Below, in pieces: positions 17,925 through 24,421 of a stretch of 64,000 bases of DNA. Each line of letters begins with the position of its first letter. Positions within the stretch are counted from its first letter, which is position 1. The position numbers were made by a program, and so were the translations under genes. The notes under the pieces are model-generated. The model saw nothing but the letters and a program-made list of their open reading frames with translations, made no database searches and had not been told where the DNA came from. This DNA comes from Gramella sp. MT6 (lineage in GTDB: Bacteria; Bacteroidota; Bacteroidia; Flavobacteriales; Flavobacteriaceae): the NCBI RefSeq assembly GCF_019357415.1, contig NZ_CP048410.1:3188501-3252500 (forward strand). Direction: 5' to 3'.

Positions 17925-18247
17925 TCTCATACAAATTGGACCAATGTCCAGTTGCATTTTGAGGAATAAAATTCCATTATGTAAAAAATTATGATTGGTA
18001 AGGATATCAGCGAAAGTCAAAAATTGGGATACCTTACATAAAATTATTTGCTGAAGTTCAGCTAATTAAATATACCATATTTTTTTTCAAAAAGAAATTA
18101 ATATGCTATAGAATGGTGAAAATTTTAATTTTATTATTCATTTATTTCCATACTTGGAAAGTAAAAAGGAAGATTCAGGTAAAAGCGAAAGTTCTTTTTT
18201 TTAATTCCAGACTACCGGTAGCCAATAAAAAATCCAGAGATTAGAAT

Positions 18248-18280
18248 AAAAAAAATACCCCTAAAGTTTTTAGAGGTATT
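18248..18280 (-). terminator. Terminator after the radC-like gene
   Basis: On the minus strand AATACCTCTAAA pairs with TTTAGGGGTATT (one mismatch, three-base loop) and is followed by a run of eight T. It lies 22 bases beyond the stop of the radC-like gene. The other DNA from 17925 to 18247 is AT-rich, with nothing recognised. Confidence 0.75.
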
Positions 18281-18302
18281 TTATAAGGGATTAAAAAATA
18301 GT

Positions 18303-18752
18303 TTACAGGATACCTTCATCCGCAAAGCTTACATAATCACCATCTGGTGTCAGTATTAAATGATCCAGGACTTTAATATCTAACAGTTCCGCTGCTTTGG
18401 TAATTTTTAGTGTCAGGCGTTTATCTGCTTCGCTCGGTTTTAAAGTCCCTGACGGATGATTATGAGCAAGGATCACAGAACAGCTAAGGCTCTTGAGAAT
18501 AACCGCAAACAAGATTCGTAAGTCTACGAGTGTCCCCGTAATTCCACCGGTGGAAACTTCAAAAATGCCTTTCACTTTATTTGCGTTATTAAGCAGCATT
18601 ACTTTAAAAGTTTCCTGCAGGCCGATCTGGTCTTTGTTCCAGGTATTGTATAATAGTTCAGCAGCATTAACAGATGAACTTATTTTAGGCGCCTGAGAGA
18701 TCTTAAAATTCCCCTGATATTTTATCGATATTTCATTAACTTTAGTTTTCAT
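18303..18752 (-). CDS. RadC-like JAB/MPN domain protein
   Basis: The 149-residue protein carries the JAMM zinc motif AHNHPSGTLKPSEAD with His97, His99, Ser101 and Asp110, plus the MLLNNANKVKG segment before it. It has the JAB half of RadC without the N-terminal helix-hairpin-helix part, as is usual for element-borne RadC proteins. The biochemical role is unsettled; such genes accompany SSB and anti-restriction genes on plasmids and ICEs. It is downstream of ssb on the same strand, with a strong hairpin between the two genes. Confidence 0.85.
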   Translation of the reverse strand: MKTKVNEISIKYQGNFKISQAPKISSSVNAAELLYNTWNKDQIGLQETFKVMLLNNANKVKGIFEVSTGGITGTLVDLRILFAVILKSLSCSVILAHNHPSGTLKPSEADKRLTLKITKAAELLDIKVLDHLILTPDGDYVSFADEGIL

Positions 18753-18780
18753 AATTAATCATTTTAAAGAGTTTTCAATG

Positions 18781-18820
18781 AAAAGAGGGCGTTACCGTGA
18801 GCAAGTACCCGCCCTCTTTT
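18781..18820 (-). terminator. Stem-loop between ssb and radC-like gene
   Basis: AAAAGAGGGCG (18781-18791) pairs with CGCCCTCTTTT (18810-18820), an 11-base perfect stem with an 18-base loop. On the minus strand it follows the ssb stop by six bases and ends in TTTT. It should terminate or attenuate ssb transcription before the radC-like gene. Confidence 0.7.
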
Positions 18821-18826
18821 AATTAA

Positions 18827-19186
18827 CTACTGCTGGCTTTCCGCCTTAGCAGTTCCATTGCCTAAAAGAAGAATTTCACTGGCTATCACTTCAGTAACAT
18901 ATCGCTTCTCTCCTTCTTTGGACTCATAGGATCGAGTGGTCAATTTACCTTCAATGGCAATTTCTTTTCCGGTGCCCACATAATTCTCTACGATTTCAGC
19001 GGTTTTCCCCCATGCCACAACATTGTGCCATTGTGTATCCTGTACTTTTTCTCCTTTTGAACTTTTATAAAATTCATTGGTTGCAATTGAAAAGCTGGCT
19101 ACTTTTTTACCACTTTCAAGATTTTTGATTTCCGGGGTTTGCCCCACATTTCCGATTAACTGAACTTTGTTTCTAAGCGTACTCAT
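18827..19186 (-). CDS. ssb: Single-stranded DNA-binding protein
   Basis: A 119-residue SSB with the OB-fold segments NKVQLIGNVGQTPEI, VASFSIATNEFYK, QWHNVVAWGKTAEIVENYVGTG and EGKLTTRSYE. It lacks the long Gly/Pro-rich linker and acidic tip of chromosomal SSB, as expected for an element-borne copy that protects the transferred single strand. It is transcribed towards the radC-like and mob genes. Confidence 0.95.
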   Translation of the reverse strand: MSTLRNKVQLIGNVGQTPEIKNLESGKKVASFSIATNEFYKSSKGEKVQDTQWHNVVAWGKTAEIVENYVGTGKEIAIEGKLTTRSYESKEGEKRYVTEVIASEILLLGNGTAKAESQQ

Positions 19187-19216
19187 AATTAAAAAATTTA
19201 AAAATTAATAATTGAT

Positions 19217-19297
19217 TTACTTATTATATCCGGGGCGTTTTCCTGTTTTTGATTTTTTTACTTCGCTTCTGGGTATGTTGTTTTGAAATGATTTCAT
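19217..19297 (-). CDS. Possible 26-residue basic peptide upstream of ssb
   Basis: A short frame on the minus strand encodes a Lys-rich peptide (MKSFQNNIPRSEVKK then SKTGKRPGYNK). The frame stays open upstream to about 19385 without another ATG, with a protein-like, basic sequence (VTAHGSIGSKSNKNL). It could be the end of a decayed small gene or a genuine small basic protein. No family is recognised, and it may not be expressed. Confidence 0.25.
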   Translation of the reverse strand: MKSFQNNIPRSEVKKSKTGKRPGYNK

Positions 19298-19800
19298 GAG
19301 ATTTTTATTTGATTTACTTCCTATAGAGCCGTGTGCTGTTACCTTTTTTGATGCTGATACATTTTCAAGAATTAGAATTAGGGAAGACTTATAAAAAGGA
19401 GTATGCGACTGGCTTATGCAGTCTGGACTAACTTCTAAATATTGGTATTTTGCATTACAAAAAAGGTAGGAACAGCAACGGCCGGGAAGGAAATGGAAAT
19501 GCTGAAATTAAAAAACAACCGGAAGTGAAGTAAATGAATAAATGGAATTCCTATTAAGCGGGCATCCTTTGTTACTTAGTTTATAGAATAAGGCTATAGA
19601 ATTAGCACAACTTGTTATTTATCGAATACATCAAGAGAAAAAATTAAAAGGATGCTCAAGATATTCTTAAGAAAGCTCTTTACCCAAAATGGAGCATTTC
19701 GCTGAATGAAGCGGTAATGTGCTGACTGCTATACAACTCCTAGAATCATTGAAATTAATGGTCATAATCTCTTAAATGTATGAAGCAGAATATTTGTACT
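19298..19800. other. Intergenic region without recognised gene
   Basis: About 500 bases lie between the ssb side of the element and the metal-resistance operon. No gene is recognised. Two related strings face each other: TGCTGTTACCTTTTTTG (about 19340) and the complement of AAAAAAGGTAGGAACAGCA (about 19459), an imperfect inverted pair. This could be a junction between the conjugative backbone and cargo, but no repeat bounding the cargo was found. Confidence 0.4.
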
Positions 19801-19806
19801 AACTAT

Positions 19807-19848
19807 TATTTAAGTATTTGCTTAAATACGTATTTTATTATACCTTTG
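19807..19848 (+). promoter_or_regulatory. mer-type operon promoter with palindromic operator
   Basis: TTG (19818-19820), a 20-base spacer and TACCTTTG (19841-19848) form a good Bacteroidota promoter. The perfect inverted repeat TATTTAAG (19807-19814) and CTTAAATA (19821-19828), six bases apart, covers the -33 box. A dyad at this place suits repression by the ArsR-type regulator encoded 22 bases downstream of the -7 box. Confidence 0.75.
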
Positions 19849-19870
19849 AAATCTAAATAATACATTCACC

Positions 19871-20236
19871 ATGGAAATTACTTGTACAAGAGCCCAAGCT
19901 GATCATCAACAACTTCTCAATTGTAAAAATGTTCTTGAAAGAATGGATGATAATTTTCAGGATATGACCAAACTGTTATCGATTGCTGGTAGTGAGGTAC
20001 GTTTAAAAATTTTATTCCTTTTGAACATGGAAGACGAATTGTGCCCTTGTGATATTGCTGATATTTTAGAAATGAGTGTACCTGCAATATCCCAACACAT
20101 CCGTAAAATTAAAGATGCAGGTTTTATCTCCTCCAGAAGAGATGGGCAAACATTGTATTATTCATTAGTGAAGGATAAAACAGCTGTACTTAATACTATT
20201 TTCACTACTATCAAAATGGTTAAAAAAACTGCCTAA
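19871..20236 (+). CDS. ArsR/SmtB-family metal-responsive repressor
   Basis: The 121-residue winged-helix protein has the motif ELCPCDIADIL with Cys58 and Cys60 in the recognition-helix region, the same place as the metalloid/metal-sensing Cys pair of ArsR. Further cysteines are at 5 and 18. It should repress its own operon until a thiophilic metal binds. The next gene, merTP-like, begins one base after its stop, making this the regulator of a mercury-type operon; Bacteroidota commonly use an ArsR-type rather than MerR-type protein there. Metal specificity (Hg, As, Cd) cannot be fixed from sequence. Confidence 0.85.
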   Translation: MEITCTRAQADHQQLLNCKNVLERMDDNFQDMTKLLSIAGSEVRLKILFLLNMEDELCPCDIADILEMSVPAISQHIRKIKDAGFISSRRDGQTLYYSLVKDKTAVLNTIFTTIKMVKKTA

Positions 20237-20237
20237 A

Positions 20238-20861
20238 ATGAAAACTTCCAAAAAATCAAACAGTCCGGCATATTTGAGCATAGTTACTGCGATAACTGCT
20301 TCCGTATGTTGTATTACTCCCCTTTTGGCAATTTTAGCAGGTAGTAGTGGACTTGTCACCACATTTTCCTGGATAGAACCTTTTCGTCCCTATTTGGTTG
20401 CACTTACTATAGGAATTCTTGGTTTGGCCTGGTATTTAAAATTGAAACCTAAAACACAAGAAGAAATAGATTGTGCCTGTGACAAAGAAGCAAAACCATC
20501 TTTTTGGCAGTCCAAAAATTTTCTATTCATAGTTACAGCATTTGCCGGATTGATGCTGACTTTCCCTTATTATTCCAATATATTTTATGCACAGCCCAGC
20601 AAGGATATAGTGTATGTTTCTCAATCAAACATAATAAAGCACACCTTTGAAGTTGAGGGAATGACCTGCGCAGGCTGTGAAGCCCATGTAGAAAGCGAGG
20701 TGAACAAACTAGATGGCATTTTATCCGTAAAAGCGAGTTACAAAAATTCTAATACTGTGGTGGAATATGATAAAACTAAAGTTGATTTGGTCGTAATTCG
20801 AGAAGCAATAAATAAAACTGGTTATAAAGTAATCGATACAGAAAATAAAGAAGAGAAGTAG
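20238..20861 (+). CDS. merTP: MerT-MerP fusion (MerTP) mercuric ion transporter
   Basis: The 207-residue protein has a first transmembrane helix with vicinal Cys24-Cys25 (SVCCITPLLAILAGSSG) as in MerT, and a second helix at about 52-68. A CAC motif (Cys79, Cys81) lies in the loop, a third helix spans about 93-112, and a C-terminal HMA domain has GMTCAGC (Cys144, Cys147) as in MerP. Fusion of MerT and MerP is typical in Bacteroidota. It brings Hg(II) into the cytoplasm by passing it between Cys pairs for detoxification. It is translated with the regulator and the reductase (one base or less between genes). Confidence 0.88.
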   Translation: MKTSKKSNSPAYLSIVTAITASVCCITPLLAILAGSSGLVTTFSWIEPFRPYLVALTIGILGLAWYLKLKPKTQEEIDCACDKEAKPSFWQSKNFLFIVTAFAGLMLTFPYYSNIFYAQPSKDIVYVSQSNIIKHTFEVEGMTCAGCEAHVESEVNKLDGILSVKASYKNSNTVVEYDKTKVDLVVIREAINKTGYKVIDTENKEEK

Positions 20862-22208
20862 ATGAAAAAATATGATGTATTTGTAATAGGTTCCGGGATG
20901 TCGGGTATGACCGTTGCTAATAAATGTGCCTCCAAAGGCCTTAAGGTGGGCATTACCGATGAACTTCCCTACGGTGGAACCTGTGCCCTAAGAGGCTGTG
21001 ATCCTAAAAAGGTGATTATAGGAGCAACTGAAGTACGTGATTTTGCGCAAAGGCTTAAAGGAAATGGAATAGATACCGTACCAGAAGTCAATTGGGAAGA
21101 TATTATGGCTTTTAAGCAATCTTTTGTGGATGCCATGCCTCCTAAAATTGAAAAAGGATATAAGAATAAGAACATAGACACTTATCACACTTCAGCTAAA
21201 TTTGTATCTGATAACACCTTACAGGTAGGAGATGAAGTTATTGAAGCTGATAAATTCGTAATCGCAACAGGAGCAAAACCCCGGGTACTGGGTTTTGAAG
21301 GTGGAAATTTGGCCCTTTCAAGTACAGATTTCCTTAACCTGAAAAAGCTACCTGAATCACTTTTATTTATTGGAGGTGGCTACATTGCCTTTGAATTTGC
21401 CCATATCGCTGCGCGGGCCGGTGCCGATGTAACCATATTACATAGTGGAGAATTTCCTTTGGAAAACTTTGATCGTGACATTGTACAACATCTTGTGGAG
21501 GCAACCCAAAACCTGGGCATTAAATTGGTTTTGAAAACCGAAGTTTCTAAAATTAAAAAGAAAGAAGACCATTATGTAGTAGTAGGAAAATCAAATGGAA
21601 AAGAGGTCAATTATAAGACTGACTCTGTCTTTAACTCGGCCGGTCGTCCTCCCGCCATATTTGATTTAGATTTGGAAAAAGCAGGGATATCTTTTTCAAA
21701 AAAAGGAATCACGGTCAACGATTACCTCCAAAGCACCTCTAATCCTAATATTTATGCAGCGGGAGATTCAGCAGATTCTAAAAGCTTGCCCCTTACCCCT
21801 GTTGCGGTGATGGAAGGGCATATCGTGGCATCAAACATCATCAAAGGGAACAAGAAAAAAGTTAATTATCCACCAATGCCTTCCGTAGTTTTTACTTTAC
21901 CTACCCTGGCATCAGTAGGATTAACCGAAGCAGAAGCCAAATCAAAACAGATAGAATATCAGGTCAATTATAACCATGCGGAAAGCTGGTTCAATGCAAA
22001 AAGACTGAATGTTAAAGAATATGCTTATAAAACGATTATTGATAAAGAGAATCAGACTATTCTTGGGGCACATTTAATAGGTCCTAACACAGAGGAAACC
22101 ATCAATTTATTCGCCATGGCGATAAAAACCAAAATGAAAATCAATGAGTTAAGGACGATGATCTTTACGTATCCAACTTTGTCATCGGATATTCCTCATA
22201 TGCTCTAA
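20862..22208 (+). CDS. MerA-like FAD/NAD(P) disulfide reductase lacking the C-terminal Cys pair
   Basis: The 448-residue flavoprotein has an N-terminal FAD box (VIGSGMSG, residues 8-15), a redox-active pair Cys41 and Cys46 in GGTCALRGCDPKK, a NAD(P) box (FIGGGYIAFEFA) and the GD motif IYAAGDSAD. It belongs to the glutathione reductase/MerA class. True MerA ends in vicinal cysteines that deliver Hg(II) to the active site; this protein ends SSDIPHML and has none. It also lacks an N-terminal HMA domain. Its place after merTP argues for mercuric or related metal reduction, perhaps with a partner that supplies the thiols. A general disulfide reductase is the alternative. Confidence 0.75.
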   Translation: MKKYDVFVIGSGMSGMTVANKCASKGLKVGITDELPYGGTCALRGCDPKKVIIGATEVRDFAQRLKGNGIDTVPEVNWEDIMAFKQSFVDAMPPKIEKGYKNKNIDTYHTSAKFVSDNTLQVGDEVIEADKFVIATGAKPRVLGFEGGNLALSSTDFLNLKKLPESLLFIGGGYIAFEFAHIAARAGADVTILHSGEFPLENFDRDIVQHLVEATQNLGIKLVLKTEVSKIKKKEDHYVVVGKSNGKEVNYKTDSVFNSAGRPPAIFDLDLEKAGISFSKKGITVNDYLQSTSNPNIYAAGDSADSKSLPLTPVAVMEGHIVASNIIKGNKKKVNYPPMPSVVFTLPTLASVGLTEAEAKSKQIEYQVNYNHAESWFNAKRLNVKEYAYKTIIDKENQTILGAHLIGPNTEETINLFAMAIKTKMKINELRTMIFTYPTLSSDIPHML

Positions 22209-22224
22209 ACAAAAATAATAGATT

Positions 22225-22431
22225 ATGAAAATACAGCTAGTATCTACCATTACGTGTCCTGATTGCGGACATACGAAAGAAGAAGAAATGCCTACAACCG
22301 CCTGTCAGTTTTTTTACCAATGTGAAAATTGCAGTCAATTATTGAAACCAAAGGAAGGTGATTGCTGCGTTTATTGTTCTTATGGTACTGTTGCCTGTCC
22401 ACCCATTCAGGAAGGAACAAATTGCTGCTAA
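22225..22431 (+). CDS. GDCCVxC-domain small Cys-rich protein (copy 1)
   Basis: A 68-residue protein with 11 cysteines: CPDC at 11-14, Cys27, CENC at 33-36, GDCCVYC at 46-51, Cys58 and a terminal Cys67-Cys68. It matches the GDCCVxC (seleno)protein family, in which the last Cys of the motif is selenocysteine in some bacteria; here the codons are ordinary Cys. Paired CxxC motifs suggest a zinc-ribbon-like fold. It follows the MerA-like gene by 16 bases. The C-terminal vicinal pair resembles the metal-delivery tail missing from that reductase. Function is unknown. A second copy lies at 35305-35511. Confidence 0.8.
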   Translation: MKIQLVSTITCPDCGHTKEEEMPTTACQFFYQCENCSQLLKPKEGDCCVYCSYGTVACPPIQEGTNCC

Positions 22432-22446
22432 AAACTTAAAATACTT

Positions 22447-22479
22447 TTGGTGACCTCCCCCACTCCAGATGTATCTTGC
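22447..22479 (+). promoter_or_regulatory. C-rich-spacer promoter A (own promoter of the CsoR/RcnR-type regulator)
   Basis: TTG at 22447-22449, a 22-base spacer and TATCTTGC at 22472-22479. The spacer contains ACCTCCC at its positions 4-10, in otherwise AT-rich DNA. The same layout occurs at 22931, 23389 and 23957. C/G-run operators are typical of RcnR/FrmR/CsoR proteins, and the regulator gene starts 14 bases downstream. Confidence 0.7.
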
Positions 22480-22493
22480 TGAAAATTAAAAGT

Positions 22494-22868
22494 ATGATTC
22501 CTAGAGATCTAAGTAAAGATATAAAAACCCGCTTGCAGAGCATCAGCGGCCAGCTTAACGGGCTTATAAAAATGCTGGATGAAAATAAAGATCCAGAAAA
22601 GATCCTGATCCAGTTCAAAGCTGCGCAAAAAGGACTGGATAAGGCGCATTTTCTTCTTTTAGATGAAGTGTACCGCAAAGCTCTGGCGATCACAATTTCA
22701 GAAACGGTGGAAGCCTGTCCCGGTAATTGCGGTAATGAAGAGCGAATTGAATTCATAAGAAAACAATTCCCTGATCTTGAGCTTAACAGCCTTACCGATA
22801 AAATGAAGGAGGTTGATGAACTTAAACGAAGACTAGAATCTTATATTTCTGAAAATAGACCAGAGTAA
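22494..22868 (+). CDS. CsoR/RcnR-fold (DUF156) transcriptional regulator with non-standard ligands
   Basis: The ATG at 22494 gives 124 residues; a TTG at 22476 would overlap the -7 box and is rejected. The all-helical DUF156 core is visible (RLQSISGQLNGLIKML, FKAAQKGLDKAHFLLLDEVYRKAL). The usual CsoR ligands are missing: the Cys at the start of helix 2 is Pro34, the LLxxH histidine is Glu58, and the later Cys is Lys62 or nearby. Instead there is a CPGNC pair at 75-79 and a 40-residue charged C-terminal extension. It should repress the four C-rich-spacer promoters in this region. Its inducer may be a metal or a thiol/persulfide signal. Confidence 0.8.
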   Translation: MIPRDLSKDIKTRLQSISGQLNGLIKMLDENKDPEKILIQFKAAQKGLDKAHFLLLDEVYRKALAITISETVEACPGNCGNEERIEFIRKQFPDLELNSLTDKMKEVDELKRRLESYISENRPE

Positions 22869-22903
22869 AATATTCTTCTATTTAATTTAATACTATTTAA
22901 AAT

Positions 22904-22928
22904 CTGTTTTACAAAAGCAGGTTTTTTT
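22904..22928 (+). terminator. Terminator after the DUF156 regulator
   Basis: CTGTTTT (22904-22910) pairs imperfectly with AAAAGCAG (22913-22920), followed by seven T (22922-22928). The T-run directly abuts the next promoter's -33 box at 22931. Confidence 0.5.
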
Positions 22929-22930
22929 AT

Positions 22931-22963
22931 TTGGAGACCACCCTGGTTCCGCTCTTATCTTTG
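22931..22963 (+). promoter_or_regulatory. C-rich-spacer promoter B (thioredoxin-like gene)
   Basis: TTG at 22931-22933, a 22-base spacer and a perfect -7 box TATCTTTG at 22956-22963. The spacer carries ACCACCC at its positions 4-10, then GG and TTCCG. Promoter D shares ACCACCC and TTCCG at the same positions. Confidence 0.75.
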
Positions 22964-23016
22964 AACTGTTCTTTGAAAATAAGGATAAAACTGATTGTTA
23001 AATTAAATTCATATAA

Positions 23017-23286
23017 ATGAAAAGACAAGTAGAAATATTTACGGCAAATTGTCCGGTATGCGATCCGGTAGTGAAAATGGTAAAAGAATTATCCTGCGAT
23101 AGTTGCGAAATTACCACCTATAATATGGTGGACCAATGTGATGATAAATCTTGTTTAACCAAGATGCAGGAATATGGAGTTAAAAGAATCCCCTCGGTGG
23201 CAGTTGATGGTAAATTGCTTGAATGCTGTACAAACAATGAGATCAGTAAAGAAAAGCTTATCGAAGCAGGAATAGGAAAAGCTTAA
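23017..23286 (+). CDS. Thioredoxin-fold small protein with CPVC motif
   Basis: The 89-residue protein resembles a minimal thioredoxin/glutaredoxin: first strand, an active-site C12-P-V-C15, and a cis-Pro region RIPSVAVDGK. Extra cysteines at 27, 30, 41, 46, 70 and 71 give an unusually Cys-rich molecule for this fold (10 Cys in 89 residues). No signal peptide is seen, so it is cytoplasmic. It could reduce thiols or carry a soft metal between proteins of the neighbouring Cys-rich set. It has its own C-rich-spacer promoter and terminator. Confidence 0.75.
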   Translation: MKRQVEIFTANCPVCDPVVKMVKELSCDSCEITTYNMVDQCDDKSCLTKMQEYGVKRIPSVAVDGKLLECCTNNEISKEKLIEAGIGKA

Positions 23287-23321
23287 TAAATATTCCATAC
23301 TTAAAAAACCTGATAATTTAT

Positions 23322-23347
23322 GGCAGCCAAAAATGGTTGCCTTTTTT
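23322..23347 (+). terminator. Terminator after the thioredoxin-like gene
   Basis: GGCAGCC (23322-23328) pairs with GGTTGCC (23335-23341) through one G-U wobble, with a six-base loop and six T after it. Confidence 0.8.
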
Positions 23348-23388
23348 GTTTGTAATCCAATTAAGATGTTAAATTTTTATTAATCAGC

Positions 23389-23421
23389 TTGCCTCCCCCC
23401 CAGGCTATGACCCGATCTTTG
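23389..23421 (+). promoter_or_regulatory. C-rich-spacer promoter C (four-helix Cys protein)
   Basis: TTG at 23389-23391, a 22-base spacer and GATCTTTG at 23414-23421 (one base off TATCTTTG). Spacer positions 4-10 are all C (seven in a row), the block equivalent to ACCACCC in promoters B and D. Confidence 0.65.
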
Positions 23422-23496
23422 AATAGAGGTTCGGCTCTTAATCCTTTATTTCTGATTTTCGAACAGATCAGGAAGTAACTAAAACCATTTTAAATT

Positions 23497-23823
23497 ATGA
23501 AACCATTAAGTTCAGAAATGCAAAAATGTATTGATGATTGCAACGCCTGTATCACGGCAGCCAGGATCTGCCTGGATCAACACCTGGGGGAACCCGACAT
23601 GAAAGAATGCCACAAATTTTGTCTGGATTGTATTGCATTATGCACAGCCTGTGTTCAACTACTTGCAAGCCAGTCTGATTATTCAAAACGCCTATGTGCT
23701 ATTTGTGCGGACTTATGTAAGGCCTGTGCGGATGAATGTGCAAAGTTTGACAGTGAAGTTTGCCAGCAATGCGCAGAAAAATGTCGAACCTGTGCCGAAA
23801 GCTGTAAAGAAATGGCAGCTTAA
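23497..23823 (+). CDS. Four-helix-bundle Cys-rich copper-storage-like protein
   Basis: A 108-residue protein with 19 cysteines arranged as CxxxC and CxxC repeats along four predicted helices (IDDCNACITAARIC, KFCLDCIALCTAC, AICADLCKACADEC, CQQCAEKCRTCAESC). This is the pattern of DUF326/Csp-like four-helix bundle copper-binding proteins, whose bundle core is lined with thiols that bind many Cu(I) ions. No signal peptide is present, so it should store or buffer a thiophilic metal in the cytosol. It is controlled by promoter C. Whether copper or another soft metal is bound is not shown by sequence. Confidence 0.85.
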   Translation: MKPLSSEMQKCIDDCNACITAARICLDQHLGEPDMKECHKFCLDCIALCTACVQLLASQSDYSKRLCAICADLCKACADECAKFDSEVCQQCAEKCRTCAESCKEMAA

Positions 23824-23844
23824 AAAAAATGTGAAATTTTTTTT

Positions 23845-23876
23845 AAAAGGAGCGGCTAAAAAGTTGCTCCTTTTTT
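23845..23876 (+). terminator. Terminator after the Cys-rich bundle gene
   Basis: AAAAGGAGC (23845-23853) and GCTCCTTTT (23866-23874) form a nine-base perfect stem with a 12-base loop, ending in six T. Confidence 0.85.
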
Positions 23877-23956
23877 ATAAATGGGATTATAAAGTAGGGA
23901 AAAATACTATCCAATCTCTCATCCACAACCACCTATAAAAAAAAGCCTCTAGAAGT

Positions 23957-23989
23957 TTGGATACCACCCGGGCTTCCGGGGTACATTTA
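23957..23989 (+). promoter_or_regulatory. C-rich-spacer promoter D (MerT-like/barrel/HMA operon)
   Basis: TTG at 23957-23959, a 22-base spacer and TACATTTA at 23982-23989. Spacer positions 4-10 are ACCACCC, followed by GGG, TTCCG and a G-run. It is the fourth copy of the arrangement within 1.6 kb. Confidence 0.65.
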
Positions 23990-24012
23990 ATCCCTTGTTT
24001 AAAAAAATAAAG

Positions 24013-24411
24013 ATGTTTGCCAAAATAAAAGAAGATTTTGTAAGTATAGGATCGCTATTCACCTCCGTTTCCACACTCTTATGTTGCGCGTTACCATCAT
24101 TATTGGTAGCTCTGGGAATGGGAGCTGTGGTGGCCGGCCTGGCTTCAGATATTCCCTGGTTGTTTAGCCTGAGCCGCTATAAAAACTGGACTTTTTTGAT
24201 TGCCGGGGTAATGATTGGCTTTAACTTTTGGCTTTTCTACGGAAGAAAACGGCAGCAGAGTTGTGAAATAGATGAAGACGGAAATGAAACGGCCTGTGAT
24301 ACAGCAGCTAAATGGAGCAAAGGGATCTTATGGTTTTCCTTTGTGTTATATCTTTTTGGACTTTTTGCAGCCTATTTACTTTTTCCCATTCAAAAATTTT
24401 TAGAATTATAA
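24013..24411 (+). CDS. MerT/MerC-like membrane protein with vicinal cysteines
   Basis: The ATG at 24013 gives 132 residues; an upstream TTG at 23995 is too near the promoter. The first transmembrane helix contains Cys24-Cys25 (STLLCCALPSLLVALGMG), the hallmark of MerT-type metal importers. Two or three further helices follow (about 55-72 and 105-125), separated by a cytoplasmic loop with SCEIDEDGNETAC. It lacks an HMA domain, but an exported HMA protein is encoded two genes downstream. It probably moves a thiophilic metal across the inner membrane. The barrel gene starts 10 bases after the stop. Confidence 0.75.
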   Translation: MFAKIKEDFVSIGSLFTSVSTLLCCALPSLLVALGMGAVVAGLASDIPWLFSLSRYKNWTFLIAGVMIGFNFWLFYGRKRQQSCEIDEDGNETACDTAAKWSKGILWFSFVLYLFGLFAAYLLFPIQKFLEL

Positions 24412-24421
24412 TATAATTAAA

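Larger units (their letters stand above)
1..19300. mobile_element. Integrative and conjugative element, Bacteroidota type (partial, left end outside window)
   Basis: This stretch combines an excisionase-like HTH end, a DnaD/DnaC-like replication pair, a T4SS gene set in Bacteroidota order (TraE to TraN), a coupling protein, a MobB relaxase with a small mobilisation protein, a RadC-like protein and SSB. That combination is the backbone of Bacteroidota conjugative transposons. Cargo consists of an IetAS-like pair and an AbiE pair. No intact integrase is seen, so the integrase and left attachment site should lie upstream of position 1. The right limit is uncertain: metal genes up to the broken integrase at 26.6-26.95 kb could be part of the same element or of a neighbour. 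Confidence 0.8.

Noticed and set aside
20862..22208. Calling the flavoprotein MerA outright.
   Set aside because: The C-terminal vicinal cysteines and N-terminal HMA domain are missing, so only MerA-like is supported.
23633..23938. Open frame overlapping the Cys-rich bundle gene and running through its terminator.
   Set aside because: It is in another frame of a strongly supported gene and crosses a clear terminator hairpin.
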